This document shows, in pieces, positions 34,149 to 42,261 of a stretch of DNA of 64,000 nt (the first letter of the stretch is position 1; the number at the start of each line of letters is the position of its first letter). The stretch is from JBCCGR01 sp039029195 (lineage in GTDB: Bacteria; Pseudomonadota; Alphaproteobacteria; Rhizobiales; Rhizobiaceae). The stretch spans positions 62,001 to 126,000 of the forward strand of contig JBCCGR010000001.1 in assembly GCA_039029195.1 (NCBI GenBank), read 5' to 3'. The notes below the pieces were generated by a model. That model did not search any database, was not told the DNA's origin, and worked only from the letters and a program-made list of their open reading frames with translations. The position numbers and the translations under genes were made by a program.

Positions 34149-34987
34149 TGGTTGGTTCGCGCCTGCGCGGCTTTTTGAATTGCACGATGAATTTGGTGCT
34201 CCACTGCTTTCAGCCGATATGCCGCCGTCCCGCGTACATCGTCAATCGGGGTGAGCGGTGTGAGATGCTCCTGCTTGATCTCAATTCTGTCGGGCTCCAC
34301 ACCAATCAGATCGCCTTCCAGAGCGGTTAGCCTTTGAGCAATGGCCGAGCACGAGCCAACAGCAATGCGCGCTTCTGCAATGCGGCCCTCACTGTCCAGA
34401 AGAACGTTCGCGGCGGTCATGGCAATGGAAATCACCAGATAACGCCTGCTGCCCTGCTTTTCGAAGCCCGACACCATTCCGTCTGGCAATTTGGGGACGG
34501 TGATTGCAGTCACCAACTCATCATCTGCAAGCGCTGTCTGGCGCACGCCTTTGATGAAGGCACTGAGAGGCAATAAGCGGGTTCCGCGCGCAGCGCTTGC
34601 CATTTCCACCTGTGCATCCAACGCCAACAGTGCGGGCACACCATCAGCCGCTGGCGAGGCATTGCAGATATTCCCCGCAACTGTGCCTGCATTTTGAATC
34701 TGCAAACTACCGACCTCACGCGCGGCCTGCTTCAGCGCGTCGAAGGCTGGAGGCAAGTCGGCTTTCACGATATCCGACCACGTGACCGCAGCTCCAATCC
34801 GCGTTCCTGCATCGGTCTGCGAAATATCCGAAAAACCCTGAATTCGCGTAATATCCAGATAGGCCGCCGGTTGGGAACCCGGTTTCATTGCCGGGTAAAT
34901 ATCGGTTCCTCCGGCCATGATCTGAGGCGCGGAATCCCGCAGCAGAGAAAGCGCAGCATCAAGTTCTGTCGGCAAGGAGTACGCCAC
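34145..34987 (-). CDS. Molybdenum hydroxylase FAD subunit
   Basis: A 280-residue CoxM-type FAD-binding subunit. The FAD motifs IMAGGTDIYPAMK and NAGTVAGNICNASPAADG are present, and a CO dehydrogenase-type C-terminal domain ends the protein. It accepts electrons from the iron-sulfur domains of the 908-residue partner and passes them to NAD or another carrier. The start is GTG at 34987. It is the first gene of the long minus-strand operon; the interval to the divergent gene on the right carries a strong palindrome immediately upstream. Confidence 0.93.
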   Translation of the reverse strand: MAYSLPTELDAALSLLRDSAPQIMAGGTDIYPAMKPGSQPAAYLDITRIQGFSDISQTDAGTRIGAAVTWSDIVKADLPPAFDALKQAAREVGSLQIQNAGTVAGNICNASPAADGVPALLALDAQVEMASAARGTRLLPLSAFIKGVRQTALADDELVTAITVPKLPDGMVSGFEKQGSRRYLVISIAMTAANVLLDSEGRIAEARIAVGSCSAIAQRLTALEGDLIGVEPDRIEIKQEHLTPLTPIDDVRGTAAYRLKAVEHQIHRAIQKAAQARTNQ

Positions 34988-35000
34988 GGGCAGGCCTCGT

Positions 35001-35022
35001 TATCATTAGTATGCTAACGATA
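35001..35022. promoter_or_regulatory. Operator-like palindrome upstream of the heterocycle operon
   Basis: A 22-base imperfect palindrome with core TTAGTATGCTAA and flanks TATC and GATA; 18 of 22 positions are symmetric. It lies 14 bases upstream of the first gene of the operon. The same motif recurs at 27013-27027 ahead of the Rieske gene. Size and symmetry suit a MarR dimer. Confidence 0.6.
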
Positions 35023-35256
35023 GCGGCGAAGTCGCAGTCAAGTCAAACAAAATATCCAGTACGTGCCGGGTGGGAGAAGACCTATTCCCGCCGCCAGTCC
35101 CAGTTGAGACTGAAGGACAAGGATGGCACCAATTGATCCATTGGATGAGCGTGTTTTTACCGCACAACCTTTCATTTTTTGGGTACAAAGCGGTTAGGGT
35201 AAAACACCAAGCAGCAATGCCCCATGGCAGCAGCAATTGTATCGGAGCGATGACCC

Positions 35257-35904
35257 TTGCCAGCAATCGAATATTTCTATTCCGCTCACTCCGCCTATGC
35301 CTATCTTGGCTCAGCGCGATTGATGGAGATCTGCAAAACCAACAATGTCGAGCTGATCCATCGACCCATCCTGCTCTCACCCGTGGTGGAGGCGCAACGC
35401 AGCATGCCTTTCCGAGCCCGGACACAGGCCCACGTGGACTATTTTTTCGGTCGCGAAATTGAGCGTTGGGCCGAATTTCGGAACGTGGACATCGTGAATT
35501 ATCGTCCCACGTATCATGATGCTGACTATAGTCTCGCATCAGGCATGATCATCACGCTGGGTGAAACAGGAGATGCAACCGATCAGATGGCGCATAGCCT
35601 GCTGGAAGCCCACTGGCGGGATGATATTGATCTTTCGGACCCGCAAGCGCTCAAAGAGCTCGCCTCACAATTGGGGCATCAGCCTGAAGGGTTGCTTGAG
35701 TCCGCAGCTTCGGAAGAAATCCAGAGGAAACTTCAAGCCAACACGGGTCGCGCGCTTGCAGCCTCCATCTTTGGCTCTCCCACCTACATTGTCGATGGAG
35801 ACCAATTCTATGGGCAGGATCGTCTTGAACTTGTCGAGCGGGCTCTACAAAAACGATTCCAACCCTCAACCTGGCGCAATCCATCGGTGGACGAAACGCA
35901 ATAG
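35257..35904 (+). CDS. DsbA-family / 2-hydroxychromene-2-carboxylate isomerase-like protein
   Basis: A 215-residue protein with the kappa-GST/DsbA fold. The start IEYFYSAHSAYAYLGSARLMEI matches the family pattern F-Y-x-S-x-x-S-x-Y-x-Y-L. The C-terminal GSPTYIVDGDQFYGQDRLELVE holds the conserved cis-proline loop. There is no Cys-x-x-Cys motif and no signal peptide, so it is more likely a cytoplasmic glutathione-dependent isomerase than a disulfide oxidase. The start codon is TTG, fixed by an in-frame TGA two codons before; GGAGCGA is a plausible ribosome site. It is divergent from the heterocycle operon across about 270 bases and may share its regulation, perhaps isomerising an intermediate. 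Confidence 0.85.
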   Translation: MPAIEYFYSAHSAYAYLGSARLMEICKTNNVELIHRPILLSPVVEAQRSMPFRARTQAHVDYFFGREIERWAEFRNVDIVNYRPTYHDADYSLASGMIITLGETGDATDQMAHSLLEAHWRDDIDLSDPQALKELASQLGHQPEGLLESAASEEIQRKLQANTGRALAASIFGSPTYIVDGDQFYGQDRLELVERALQKRFQPSTWRNPSVDETQ

Positions 35905-36208
35905 CGCAAATCATCTGCTTTACGTTCGGAACACACGAGGGTTCTGCCACCGCCATCGTCTGCATCGGCCCTGATGTTTATGCTGACCCAGTGCTTTGCT
36001 GCGTCATCGAAAGCGGCATCGAATTTTGCTCACACACGAAGTCTTGCCCCGACCACCTTCGTCAGAGCCAGCCTTGACCAACATAAATTCTCATCGCTAT
36101 TGTAAAGAAATATATTTACTCCCGTAAATATTTCGCCGCTGCTGACCGCTGGATTGGGGCGAAATCAACTGGTTCAGGGTCAAGGACGAATTGTGATCTG
36201 AGGTGCTC
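35905..36208. other. Intergenic region upstream of LacI gene
   Basis: About 300 bases. No protein-coding similarity was seen in the first 190 bases. The right-hand third becomes AT-rich and contains a strong palindrome (listed separately) close to the LacI-type regulator gene, so it holds that gene's promoter. Confidence 0.5.
36112..36131. promoter_or_regulatory. Candidate LacI-type operator 1
   Basis: ATATTTAC-TCCC-GTAAATAT, a perfect dyad with 8-base arms and a 4-base centre, 78 bases upstream of the LacI-type gene. The half-sites T-x-T-A-C and G-T-A-A-A recur in the palindrome before smoE, suggesting autoregulation by the same protein. Confidence 0.6.
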
Positions 36209-37240
36209 ATGTCCAAACAAAAAATCAGGAACATGGAGGAGTTCGCCAAGATCAGTGGCATTTCCCGTCCGACTGTCTCCAAATACTTTAATGATCCTGA
36301 AAGCGTGCGAGCCTCGACCCGGGAGCGGATTGAGCAGGCAATTCAGGCGCACGATTATCGACCCAACATATTTGCGATTAACCAGAACCGACGCTCCACC
36401 AAGAACATCGGGATTGTTGTCCCGTACCTTGCCGACCCGTTTTTTGCAGAAATCGCACGCCGTTTGGAGCAGCAATGCATCGATGCGGGATATTCGCCAA
36501 TTTTGTTCAGTTCCCACGGCGTTCCAGAGCATGAAGCTGAGATCCTGCAAAGTCTCATTTCATTGAAACCGGCAGGCGTGTTGTTCGCACCGCTCGGGCG
36601 ATCTTCGAACCGATCGGAAATTGAGGCATTTTGTGCACAAGTGCCGACAATACTGTTTGACAGCAACATTGAAGGTATGGGCGAAGCCTTTGTGGGCTCA
36701 GACAATTTTAGTTTCGTATCACTGACAGTCGACTACTTGGTGCGAACCGGCGAGCCGCCTTGCCTGTTTGAAATGCGCACGCCAGCCAACCCGAACGCAA
36801 ACAAGCGCCGGGCGGCCTATCTCGAAGTGATGGATCGGTATGGCGCCGAATCAAATGTCATCAGCATCGAAGGCGAAGGGTGGGAGTTTGAAGAGGTGGG
36901 GCATCGAGGCGCGATGCGTATTCTGGAAACCGGTGGCTTTCCACGCGGCACGATCCTATGCAGCAACGACCGGCTGGCAATTGGACTGTTGTCCGCGTTT
37001 TACAAGAAAGGCATCAGGGTCGGACGTGGTGAAGGGTGCGCGGTCCGGGTAGCTTCAATGGATGATCATCCATTTTCGCAATTCACCTGCCCGTCGCTAA
37101 CAACCGCGGCGCACGACTATGATCAGGTTGCCAGCAAGGCATTCAACTCACTGCGCGATCTGATCGATGCCGGGGGTCGCTTCAACAAGCGAATGGAGAC
37201 GCTGTTTTCCGCCCAACTCATCTTGCGATCGTCGGCTTGA
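36209..37240 (+). CDS. LacI-family transcriptional regulator of polyol operon
   Basis: A 343-residue regulator. The N-terminal helix-turn-helix and hinge (NMEEFAKISGISRPTVSKYFNDPESVRASTRERIEQAI) are typical of LacI proteins, followed by a periplasmic-binding-type effector domain from about residue 60 (NIGIVVPYLADPFFAEIARRLEQQ). The ATG at 36209 is preferred to a GTG two codons earlier because GAGG lies five bases upstream of it. It is immediately upstream of, and codirectional with, the sorbitol/mannitol transporter and dehydrogenase genes. It probably represses them until a polyol or its keto product binds. Confidence 0.93.
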   Translation: MSKQKIRNMEEFAKISGISRPTVSKYFNDPESVRASTRERIEQAIQAHDYRPNIFAINQNRRSTKNIGIVVPYLADPFFAEIARRLEQQCIDAGYSPILFSSHGVPEHEAEILQSLISLKPAGVLFAPLGRSSNRSEIEAFCAQVPTILFDSNIEGMGEAFVGSDNFSFVSLTVDYLVRTGEPPCLFEMRTPANPNANKRRAAYLEVMDRYGAESNVISIEGEGWEFEEVGHRGAMRILETGGFPRGTILCSNDRLAIGLLSAFYKKGIRVGRGEGCAVRVASMDDHPFSQFTCPSLTTAAHDYDQVASKAFNSLRDLIDAGGRFNKRMETLFSAQLILRSSA

Positions 37241-37247
37241 TCAATAC

Positions 37248-37269
37248 AAAACTATACGCGCGTAAAGTT
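37248..37269. promoter_or_regulatory. Candidate LacI-type operator 2
   Basis: AAACTATAC and GTAAAGTTT flank GCGC; 8 of 9 arm positions are symmetric. The core TATAC-N4-GTAAA resembles operator 1 (TTTAC-N4-GTAAA). It ends 4 bases before the -35 box of the predicted smoE promoter. Confidence 0.6.
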
Positions 37270-37272
37270 TTT

Positions 37273-37301
37273 GTTGACTGGTGTAGCATCTCGAGTTAGC
37301 T
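37273..37301 (+). promoter_or_regulatory. Predicted sigma70-type promoter of smoE operon
   Basis: TTGACT and TAGCTT are separated by 17 bases, 35 bases before the smoE start codon. Spacing is ideal; the -10 box is a moderate match. It sits immediately downstream of operator 2. Confidence 0.45.
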
Positions 37302-37335
37302 TGCCCGAATATATCCAGTTCAAGGGAGGATACGG

Positions 37336-38640
37336 ATGTACTTGAAATCAACATTTCTGACGGCGGCCACTGCTGCCATGCTGATGACCGGCAGCGCACT
37401 AGCCGAAACACTGACAATCGCCACGGTGAACAACGGCGACATGATCCGGATGCAAAAGCTGACGGACGATTTCACGAAGAAGACCGGCCACACAGTCGAG
37501 TGGGTCACACTGGAAGAAAACGTTCTTCGTCAGCGTGTCACCACTGACATCACCACCAAAGGTGGCGCGTTCGATATCATGACGATCGGCATGTATGAGA
37601 CGCCAATCTGGGGAAAGAACGGCTGGCTCGTTCCGCTGGAAGGTCTTTCAGCAGACTATGATGTCGACGACATTCTGCCAGCTATGCGTAGCGGTCTTTC
37701 CTACGACGGCAAGATGTTTGCGGCACCGTTTTACGGCGAAAGTTCCATGGTCATGTATCGTACCGACCTGATGGAAAAGGCCGGCATGGAAATGCCGAAG
37801 GCGCCGACGTGGGAGTTCATCCGGAAGGCTGCGGCCGCGATGACAGACCGCGAGAACGAGATCAACGGCATTTGCCTGCGCGGTAAAGCTGGTTGGGGAG
37901 AAGGCGGTGCTTTCATCACCGTTACAGCGAACTCGTTTGGTGCCCGTTGGTTTGATGAAAAGTGGAACGCCCAGTTCGATCAACCGGAATGGGCCAACGC
38001 ATTGAATTTCTTCGTCGGAATGATGAAGGAATCCGGTCCTGCCGGCTATGCCACCAACGGCTTCAATGAAAACCTGTCGCTGTTCCAACAGGGCAAGTGC
38101 GGAATGTGGATCGATGCAACCGTGGCTGCGTCGTTTGTCACCAACCCGAAAGACTCGACCGTAGCTGACAAAGTTGGCTTTGCGTTGGCTCCTGATACTG
38201 GTCTTGGCAAACGCTCCAACTGGCTGTGGGCGTGGGCTCTGGCGATCCCGGCCGGAACGCAAAAAGTCGACGCGGCAAAGCAGTTTGTCGAGTGGGCGAC
38301 ATCGAAGTCCTATATCGAGCTGGTTGCCGAGAACGAAGGTTGGGCAAATGTTCCTCCTGGAGCTCGGACATCGCTGTACGAAAATCCGAACTACAAGAAA
38401 GTTCCGTTCGCACAGATGACGCTGGACTCCATCAATGCGGCGGACCCACAGAACCCGACGGTCAAGCCGGTGCCATATGTTGGTATCCAGTTTGTCGCCA
38501 TACCTGAATTCGCTGGCATCGCAACAGAAGTCAGCCAGGAGTTCTCGGCCGCATATGCTGGCCAACAGACTGTCGAAGAAGCACTGGCCAAGGCACAGGC
38601 CCTGACCAACGATGCAATGGAAGCCGCTGGCTACCGCTAA
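37336..38640 (+). CDS. smoE: Polyol ABC transporter substrate-binding protein
   Basis: A 434-residue periplasmic binding protein with a signal peptide (MYLKSTFLTAATAAMLMTGSALA, cleaved near residue 23). The mature protein is of the family-1 extracellular solute-binding type that binds sorbitol and mannitol: IWGKNGWLVPLEGLS, FAAPFYGESSMVMYRTDLMEKAG and a tail ending AYAGQQTVEEALAKAQALTNDAMEAAGY. A strong GGGAGGA site precedes the ATG. It heads an operon of two permeases, an ATPase, two polyol dehydrogenases and a kinase. The order of transporter genes follows the Rhodobacter smo operon. Affinity for a particular polyol is inferred from the dehydrogenases. Confidence 0.92.
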   Translation: MYLKSTFLTAATAAMLMTGSALAETLTIATVNNGDMIRMQKLTDDFTKKTGHTVEWVTLEENVLRQRVTTDITTKGGAFDIMTIGMYETPIWGKNGWLVPLEGLSADYDVDDILPAMRSGLSYDGKMFAAPFYGESSMVMYRTDLMEKAGMEMPKAPTWEFIRKAAAAMTDRENEINGICLRGKAGWGEGGAFITVTANSFGARWFDEKWNAQFDQPEWANALNFFVGMMKESGPAGYATNGFNENLSLFQQGKCGMWIDATVAASFVTNPKDSTVADKVGFALAPDTGLGKRSNWLWAWALAIPAGTQKVDAAKQFVEWATSKSYIELVAENEGWANVPPGARTSLYENPNYKKVPFAQMTLDSINAADPQNPTVKPVPYVGIQFVAIPEFAGIATEVSQEFSAAYAGQQTVEEALAKAQALTNDAMEAAGYR

Positions 38641-38654
38641 GCGCTCCAACTATC

Positions 38655-38681
38655 GAGGGGCCGCGAAATCAGTGGCCCCTC
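38655..38681 (+). other. Intercistronic hairpin after smoE
   Basis: GAGGGGCC and GGCCCCTC form a perfect 8-base stem with an 11-base loop, 15 bases after the smoE stop. No T run follows. As with the other two transporters in this window, it probably stabilises the binding-protein message relative to the permease genes. Confidence 0.55.
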
Positions 38682-38753
38682 AATCAAAGATACCTCTAAA
38701 ATTGAAGCGACGTTTTCAGACGGCATTCCCGTCCACAGGAGAGGTGCATCCAA

Positions 38754-39620
38754 ATGGCTACCCAAAGCTCCAGATCTGCAGCGCGAATTATGATGGCCCC
38801 GGCAGTGATACTGCTTCTCGGCTGGATGCTGGTCCCTTTGACCATGACGTTGTGGTTTTCGTTTCGGAAGTATCTTCCGCTTCGTGGCGGGGACCTTGGC
38901 TGGGTCGGATTCGACAACTATGTCAGGTTTGTCAGCTCCAGTTCCTTTTGGCCGAGCGTTCAGACCACCCTGATAATTGTCGGTGGTGTGTTGGTGATAA
39001 CGGTCACGTTCGGCGTCTTGCTGGCGATGTTGCTGGATCAGCCAATGTGGGGTCAGGGCATTGTCCGGATTCTCGTAATTGCACCGTTCTTTGTCATGCC
39101 GACGGTTTCCGCTCTTGTGTGGAAAAACATCTTCATGGATCCGGTGAACGGGCTGTTTGCACATCTGTGGAAGTTCTTTGGTGCAACTCCGGTTGAGTGG
39201 CTCTCCCAGGCATCGCTCCAATCGATAATCATGATTGTGAGCTGGCAGTGGTTGCCGTTTGCAACACTTATTCTTCTGACCGCGATTCAGTCGCTGGACG
39301 GAGAACAGCTTGAAGCCTCCGAAATGGATGGCGCCAACATTTTCCAGCGTTTCGGCTATGTGATTCTACCACACCTGGCACGGGCCATCACCATCGTGGT
39401 CTTGATACAAACAATCTTCTTGCTGGCCATTTTCGCAGAAATCTTCGTCACCACAGGCGGCGCGTTTGGCACCAAGACATTGTCCTATCTGATCTTCCAG
39501 CGGGTGCTCGAAAGCCAGAATATTGGATTGGGGTCAGCCGGCGGCATTTACGCAGTCATCCTCGCCAACATCGTTGCCATCTTCCTGATGCGCATCGTCG
39601 GTAAGAACCTGGACGCATAA
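38754..39620 (+). CDS. smoF: Polyol ABC transporter permease 1
   Basis: A 288-residue inner-membrane permease of the MalF/SmoF type with about six hydrophobic segments. The EAA loop that docks the ATPase reads EQLEASEMDGANIFQRFGYVILPHL near residue 185. An AGGAGAGG ribosome site lies upstream. It pairs with the second permease gene 12 bases downstream and the SmoK-type ATPase. Confidence 0.92.
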   Translation: MATQSSRSAARIMMAPAVILLLGWMLVPLTMTLWFSFRKYLPLRGGDLGWVGFDNYVRFVSSSSFWPSVQTTLIIVGGVLVITVTFGVLLAMLLDQPMWGQGIVRILVIAPFFVMPTVSALVWKNIFMDPVNGLFAHLWKFFGATPVEWLSQASLQSIIMIVSWQWLPFATLILLTAIQSLDGEQLEASEMDGANIFQRFGYVILPHLARAITIVVLIQTIFLLAIFAEIFVTTGGAFGTKTLSYLIFQRVLESQNIGLGSAGGIYAVILANIVAIFLMRIVGKNLDA

Positions 39621-39632
39621 GGAGGGACCATT

Positions 39633-40463
39633 ATGGCACGTGCAGTCACAACGAACCGCAAAGCCGCCAACACCGCCCTTGCCTGGGCTGTGGGATTACT
39701 GATCTTCTTTCCGATTCTATGGACCATTCTGACGAGCTTCAAAACCGAAGCTCAGGCGATCAATGACCCACCACTGTTCCTATTCTTTGATTGGACACTT
39801 GAGAACTATTCGGTCGTCCAGGAGCGCTCAAACTATATGCGTTTCCTATGGAACTCGGTGATTATTGCAGGCGGTTCGACCATTCTCGGCATTATTGTCG
39901 CGGTCCCCGCCGCGTGGTCGATGGCCTTTGTTCCTTCGAAACGCACCAAGGACATCCTGCTTTGGATGCTGTCGACAAAAATGTTGCCGGCTGTCGGTGT
40001 TCTTTATCCAATCTATCTGCTGTTCATTGAACTTGGACTGCTTGATACCCGCTTCGGGCTGACAATTGTCATGATGTTGATCAATCTGCCGATCATCGTC
40101 TGGATGCTCTACACCTACTTCAAGGAAATCCCTGGCGAAATTCTTGAGGCCGCCCGAATGGATGGTGCAACGCTCAAAGAGGAAATTCTCTATGTGCTCA
40201 CGCCCATGGCAGTTCCTGGAATAGCATCGACACTCCTGCTGAACTTCATACTGGCATGGAATGAGGCGTTCTGGACGCTGAATCTGACTGCAGCAAAGGC
40301 GGCACCTCTGACGGCGTTTATTGCCTCCTATTCGAGCCCGGAAGGCTTGTTTTACGCAAAACTATCAGCTGCATCCACGATGGCCATCGCCCCCATATTG
40401 ATCATGGGCTGGTTCAGCCAAAAACAACTCGTGCGTGGTCTTACATTTGGCGCGGTCAAATAA
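39633..40463 (+). CDS. smoG: Polyol ABC transporter permease 2
   Basis: A 276-residue permease of the MalG/SmoG type with about six membrane segments and the EAA loop EILEAARMDGATLKEEILYVLTPMAVPG. GGAGGG lies just upstream of the ATG. It forms the heteromeric membrane channel with the preceding permease; the ATPase gene follows 26 bases later. Confidence 0.92.
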   Translation: MARAVTTNRKAANTALAWAVGLLIFFPILWTILTSFKTEAQAINDPPLFLFFDWTLENYSVVQERSNYMRFLWNSVIIAGGSTILGIIVAVPAAWSMAFVPSKRTKDILLWMLSTKMLPAVGVLYPIYLLFIELGLLDTRFGLTIVMMLINLPIIVWMLYTYFKEIPGEILEAARMDGATLKEEILYVLTPMAVPGIASTLLLNFILAWNEAFWTLNLTAAKAAPLTAFIASYSSPEGLFYAKLSAASTMAIAPILIMGWFSQKQLVRGLTFGAVK

Positions 40464-40489
40464 CCCGCAACGGAGCGAAGGAATAGACA

Positions 40490-41488
40490 ATGGGAAGCAT
40501 AACACTCAAGCAAGTGACCAAAAGCTTCGGCGAAGTTGACGTCATTCATCCAATCGATCTCGAGATTGAAGATGGTGAGTTCGTTGTATTCGTTGGTCCG
40601 TCCGGTTGCGGAAAATCAACGCTTCTCCGGCTGATCGCCGGTCTTGAAGACGTCACGTCAGGAACTATTGAAATTAACGGCAGCGATGCCACCAACATCC
40701 CACCGGCAAAGCGTGGTCTCGCGATGGTGTTCCAGTCTTATGCGCTCTATCCGCATATGTCGGTGCGAAAAAACATCGCCTTCCCGCTCAAAATGGCCAA
40801 ACTTGATGCCGCCGAGATCGATCGCAAGGTCAATGAAGCGGCCAAGGTTCTCAATCTGAGCGACTACATCGATCGTCGACCGGGCCAGCTTTCCGGTGGA
40901 CAACGCCAACGCGTCGCCATCGGGCGCGCGATTGTGCGGGAACCGGATGCGTTCTTGTTCGATGAACCGCTATCAAATCTCGATGCCGCATTGCGCGGCA
41001 ACATGCGGCTCGAAATCTCTGAGCTTCATCAGACGCTGGCGACGACGATGATCTACGTCACCCACGATCAGGTGGAAGCGATGACCATGGCGGACAAGAT
41101 CGTGGTTCTGCGTGACGGGGTGATCGAACAGGTCGGTTCGCCGATTGAGCTCTACAAAAACCCGCGTAATCTTTTCGTTGCAGGGTTTATCGGCTCCCCC
41201 AACATGAACTTCGCCAGCGGCAAGATCGCCGAGGAAATGGGTGCTCCAACCATCGGGATTCGCCCGGAGCACATCAATGTTTCGAAATCCAAAGGCAGTT
41301 GGAAGGGTACCGTCGGGGTTTCTGAACATCTTGGGTCAGACACTTTTCTTCACATCGATGTCGACGGTGTTGGGATGCTTAATGTCCGTGCCGATGGTGA
41401 GATCGACCTGAATCATGGCGATACCGCCTGGTTGACGCCGGACCCAGACAAAATTCACAAATTCGACGCCTCGGGAATGGCGGTGTAA
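40490..41488 (+). CDS. smoK: Polyol ABC transporter ATPase
   Basis: A 332-residue ATPase of the MalK/UgpC group. Walker A GPSGCGKS, Q-loop VFQSYALYPHMSV, signature LSGGQRQRVAIGRAI, Walker B AFLFDEPLSNLDA and H-loop YVTHDQVEAM are all present. The C-terminal regulatory (TOBE-like) region starts around residue 235. Its TAA stop shares one base with the ATG of the sorbitol dehydrogenase gene (TAATG), linking uptake with metabolism. Confidence 0.94.
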   Translation: MGSITLKQVTKSFGEVDVIHPIDLEIEDGEFVVFVGPSGCGKSTLLRLIAGLEDVTSGTIEINGSDATNIPPAKRGLAMVFQSYALYPHMSVRKNIAFPLKMAKLDAAEIDRKVNEAAKVLNLSDYIDRRPGQLSGGQRQRVAIGRAIVREPDAFLFDEPLSNLDAALRGNMRLEISELHQTLATTMIYVTHDQVEAMTMADKIVVLRDGVIEQVGSPIELYKNPRNLFVAGFIGSPNMNFASGKIAEEMGAPTIGIRPEHINVSKSKGSWKGTVGVSEHLGSDTFLHIDVDGVGMLNVRADGEIDLNHGDTAWLTPDPDKIHKFDASGMAV

Positions 41489-42261
41489 TGAGTCGACTAG
41501 CGGGAAAAACGGCGCTTATAACCGGAGCGGCCCGCGGCATCGGTTGTGCGTTCGCCGAGGCTTACGTTGGCGAAGGCGCGCAGGTTGCCATTGCCGACAT
41601 TGATATCGACCGGGCGAAGCAATCAGCCGAAAATCTTGGCACCGCTGCTATTGCTGTTGCGATGGACGTCACCGATCAGACAAGCATTGACGCCGCCGTC
41701 ACAAGCTCAATTTCAGCCTTCGGCGGCATCGATATTCTGATCAACAATGCAGCGATCTTTTCAGCCGCTCCGATCGTCGACATTGATCGGCAGGACTATC
41801 AGCGCGTTTTCGATATCAACGTTTCCGGGACACTCTTCACAATGCAGGCCGTTGCGCGACACATGATCGAGCGCGGCAAGGGTGGAAAGATCATCAATAT
41901 GGCCAGCCAGGCCGGACGGCGCGGAGAACCACTCGTTTCTGTCTATTGTGCCACCAAAGCGGCGGTCATCAGCCTCACCCAGTCAGCTGGCCTGAACCTG
42001 ATCAAACACGGCATCAATGTGAACGCGATTTCACCCGGTGTTGTTGATGGGGAGCACTGGGACGGTGTTGATGCCTTCTTTGCAGAGTTGGAAGACAAAT
42101 CCCCCGGACAAAAGAAGCAGGAAGTCGGTGAGGCAGTTCCCTTCGGTCGCATGGGAAAAGCATCAGACCTGACGGGCATGGCCATCTTCCTTGCCTCAGA
42201 CGAAGCGAACTACGTGGTGTCGCAGTGCTACAATGTGGACGGCGGTCAATGGATGAGTTGA
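41488..42261 (+). CDS. smoS: Sorbitol dehydrogenase (short-chain type)
   Basis: A 257-residue short-chain dehydrogenase/reductase resembling SmoS/PolS, which oxidises D-glucitol to fructose and galactitol to tagatose with NAD. The cofactor motif is TGAARGIGCAFAEA, then NNAA, the catalytic Ser in NMASQAGRRGE and Tyr-x3-Lys in VYCATKAAV. The C-terminus YVVSQCYNVDGGQWMS is characteristic of this subgroup. It begins at the last base of the ATPase gene and overlaps the start of the mannitol dehydrogenase gene by 13 bases. Confidence 0.92.
   Translation: MSRLAGKTALITGAARGIGCAFAEAYVGEGAQVAIADIDIDRAKQSAENLGTAAIAVAMDVTDQTSIDAAVTSSISAFGGIDILINNAAIFSAAPIVDIDRQDYQRVFDINVSGTLFTMQAVARHMIERGKGGKIINMASQAGRRGEPLVSVYCATKAAVISLTQSAGLNLIKHGINVNAISPGVVDGEHWDGVDAFFAELEDKSPGQKKQEVGEAVPFGRMGKASDLTGMAIFLASDEANYVVSQCYNVDGGQWMS

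Noticed and set aside
37648..38649. Minus-strand frame of 333 codons opposite smoE
   Set aside because: It is entirely antisense to a gene with a signal peptide and family motifs; the composition is typical of a mirrored coding frame.
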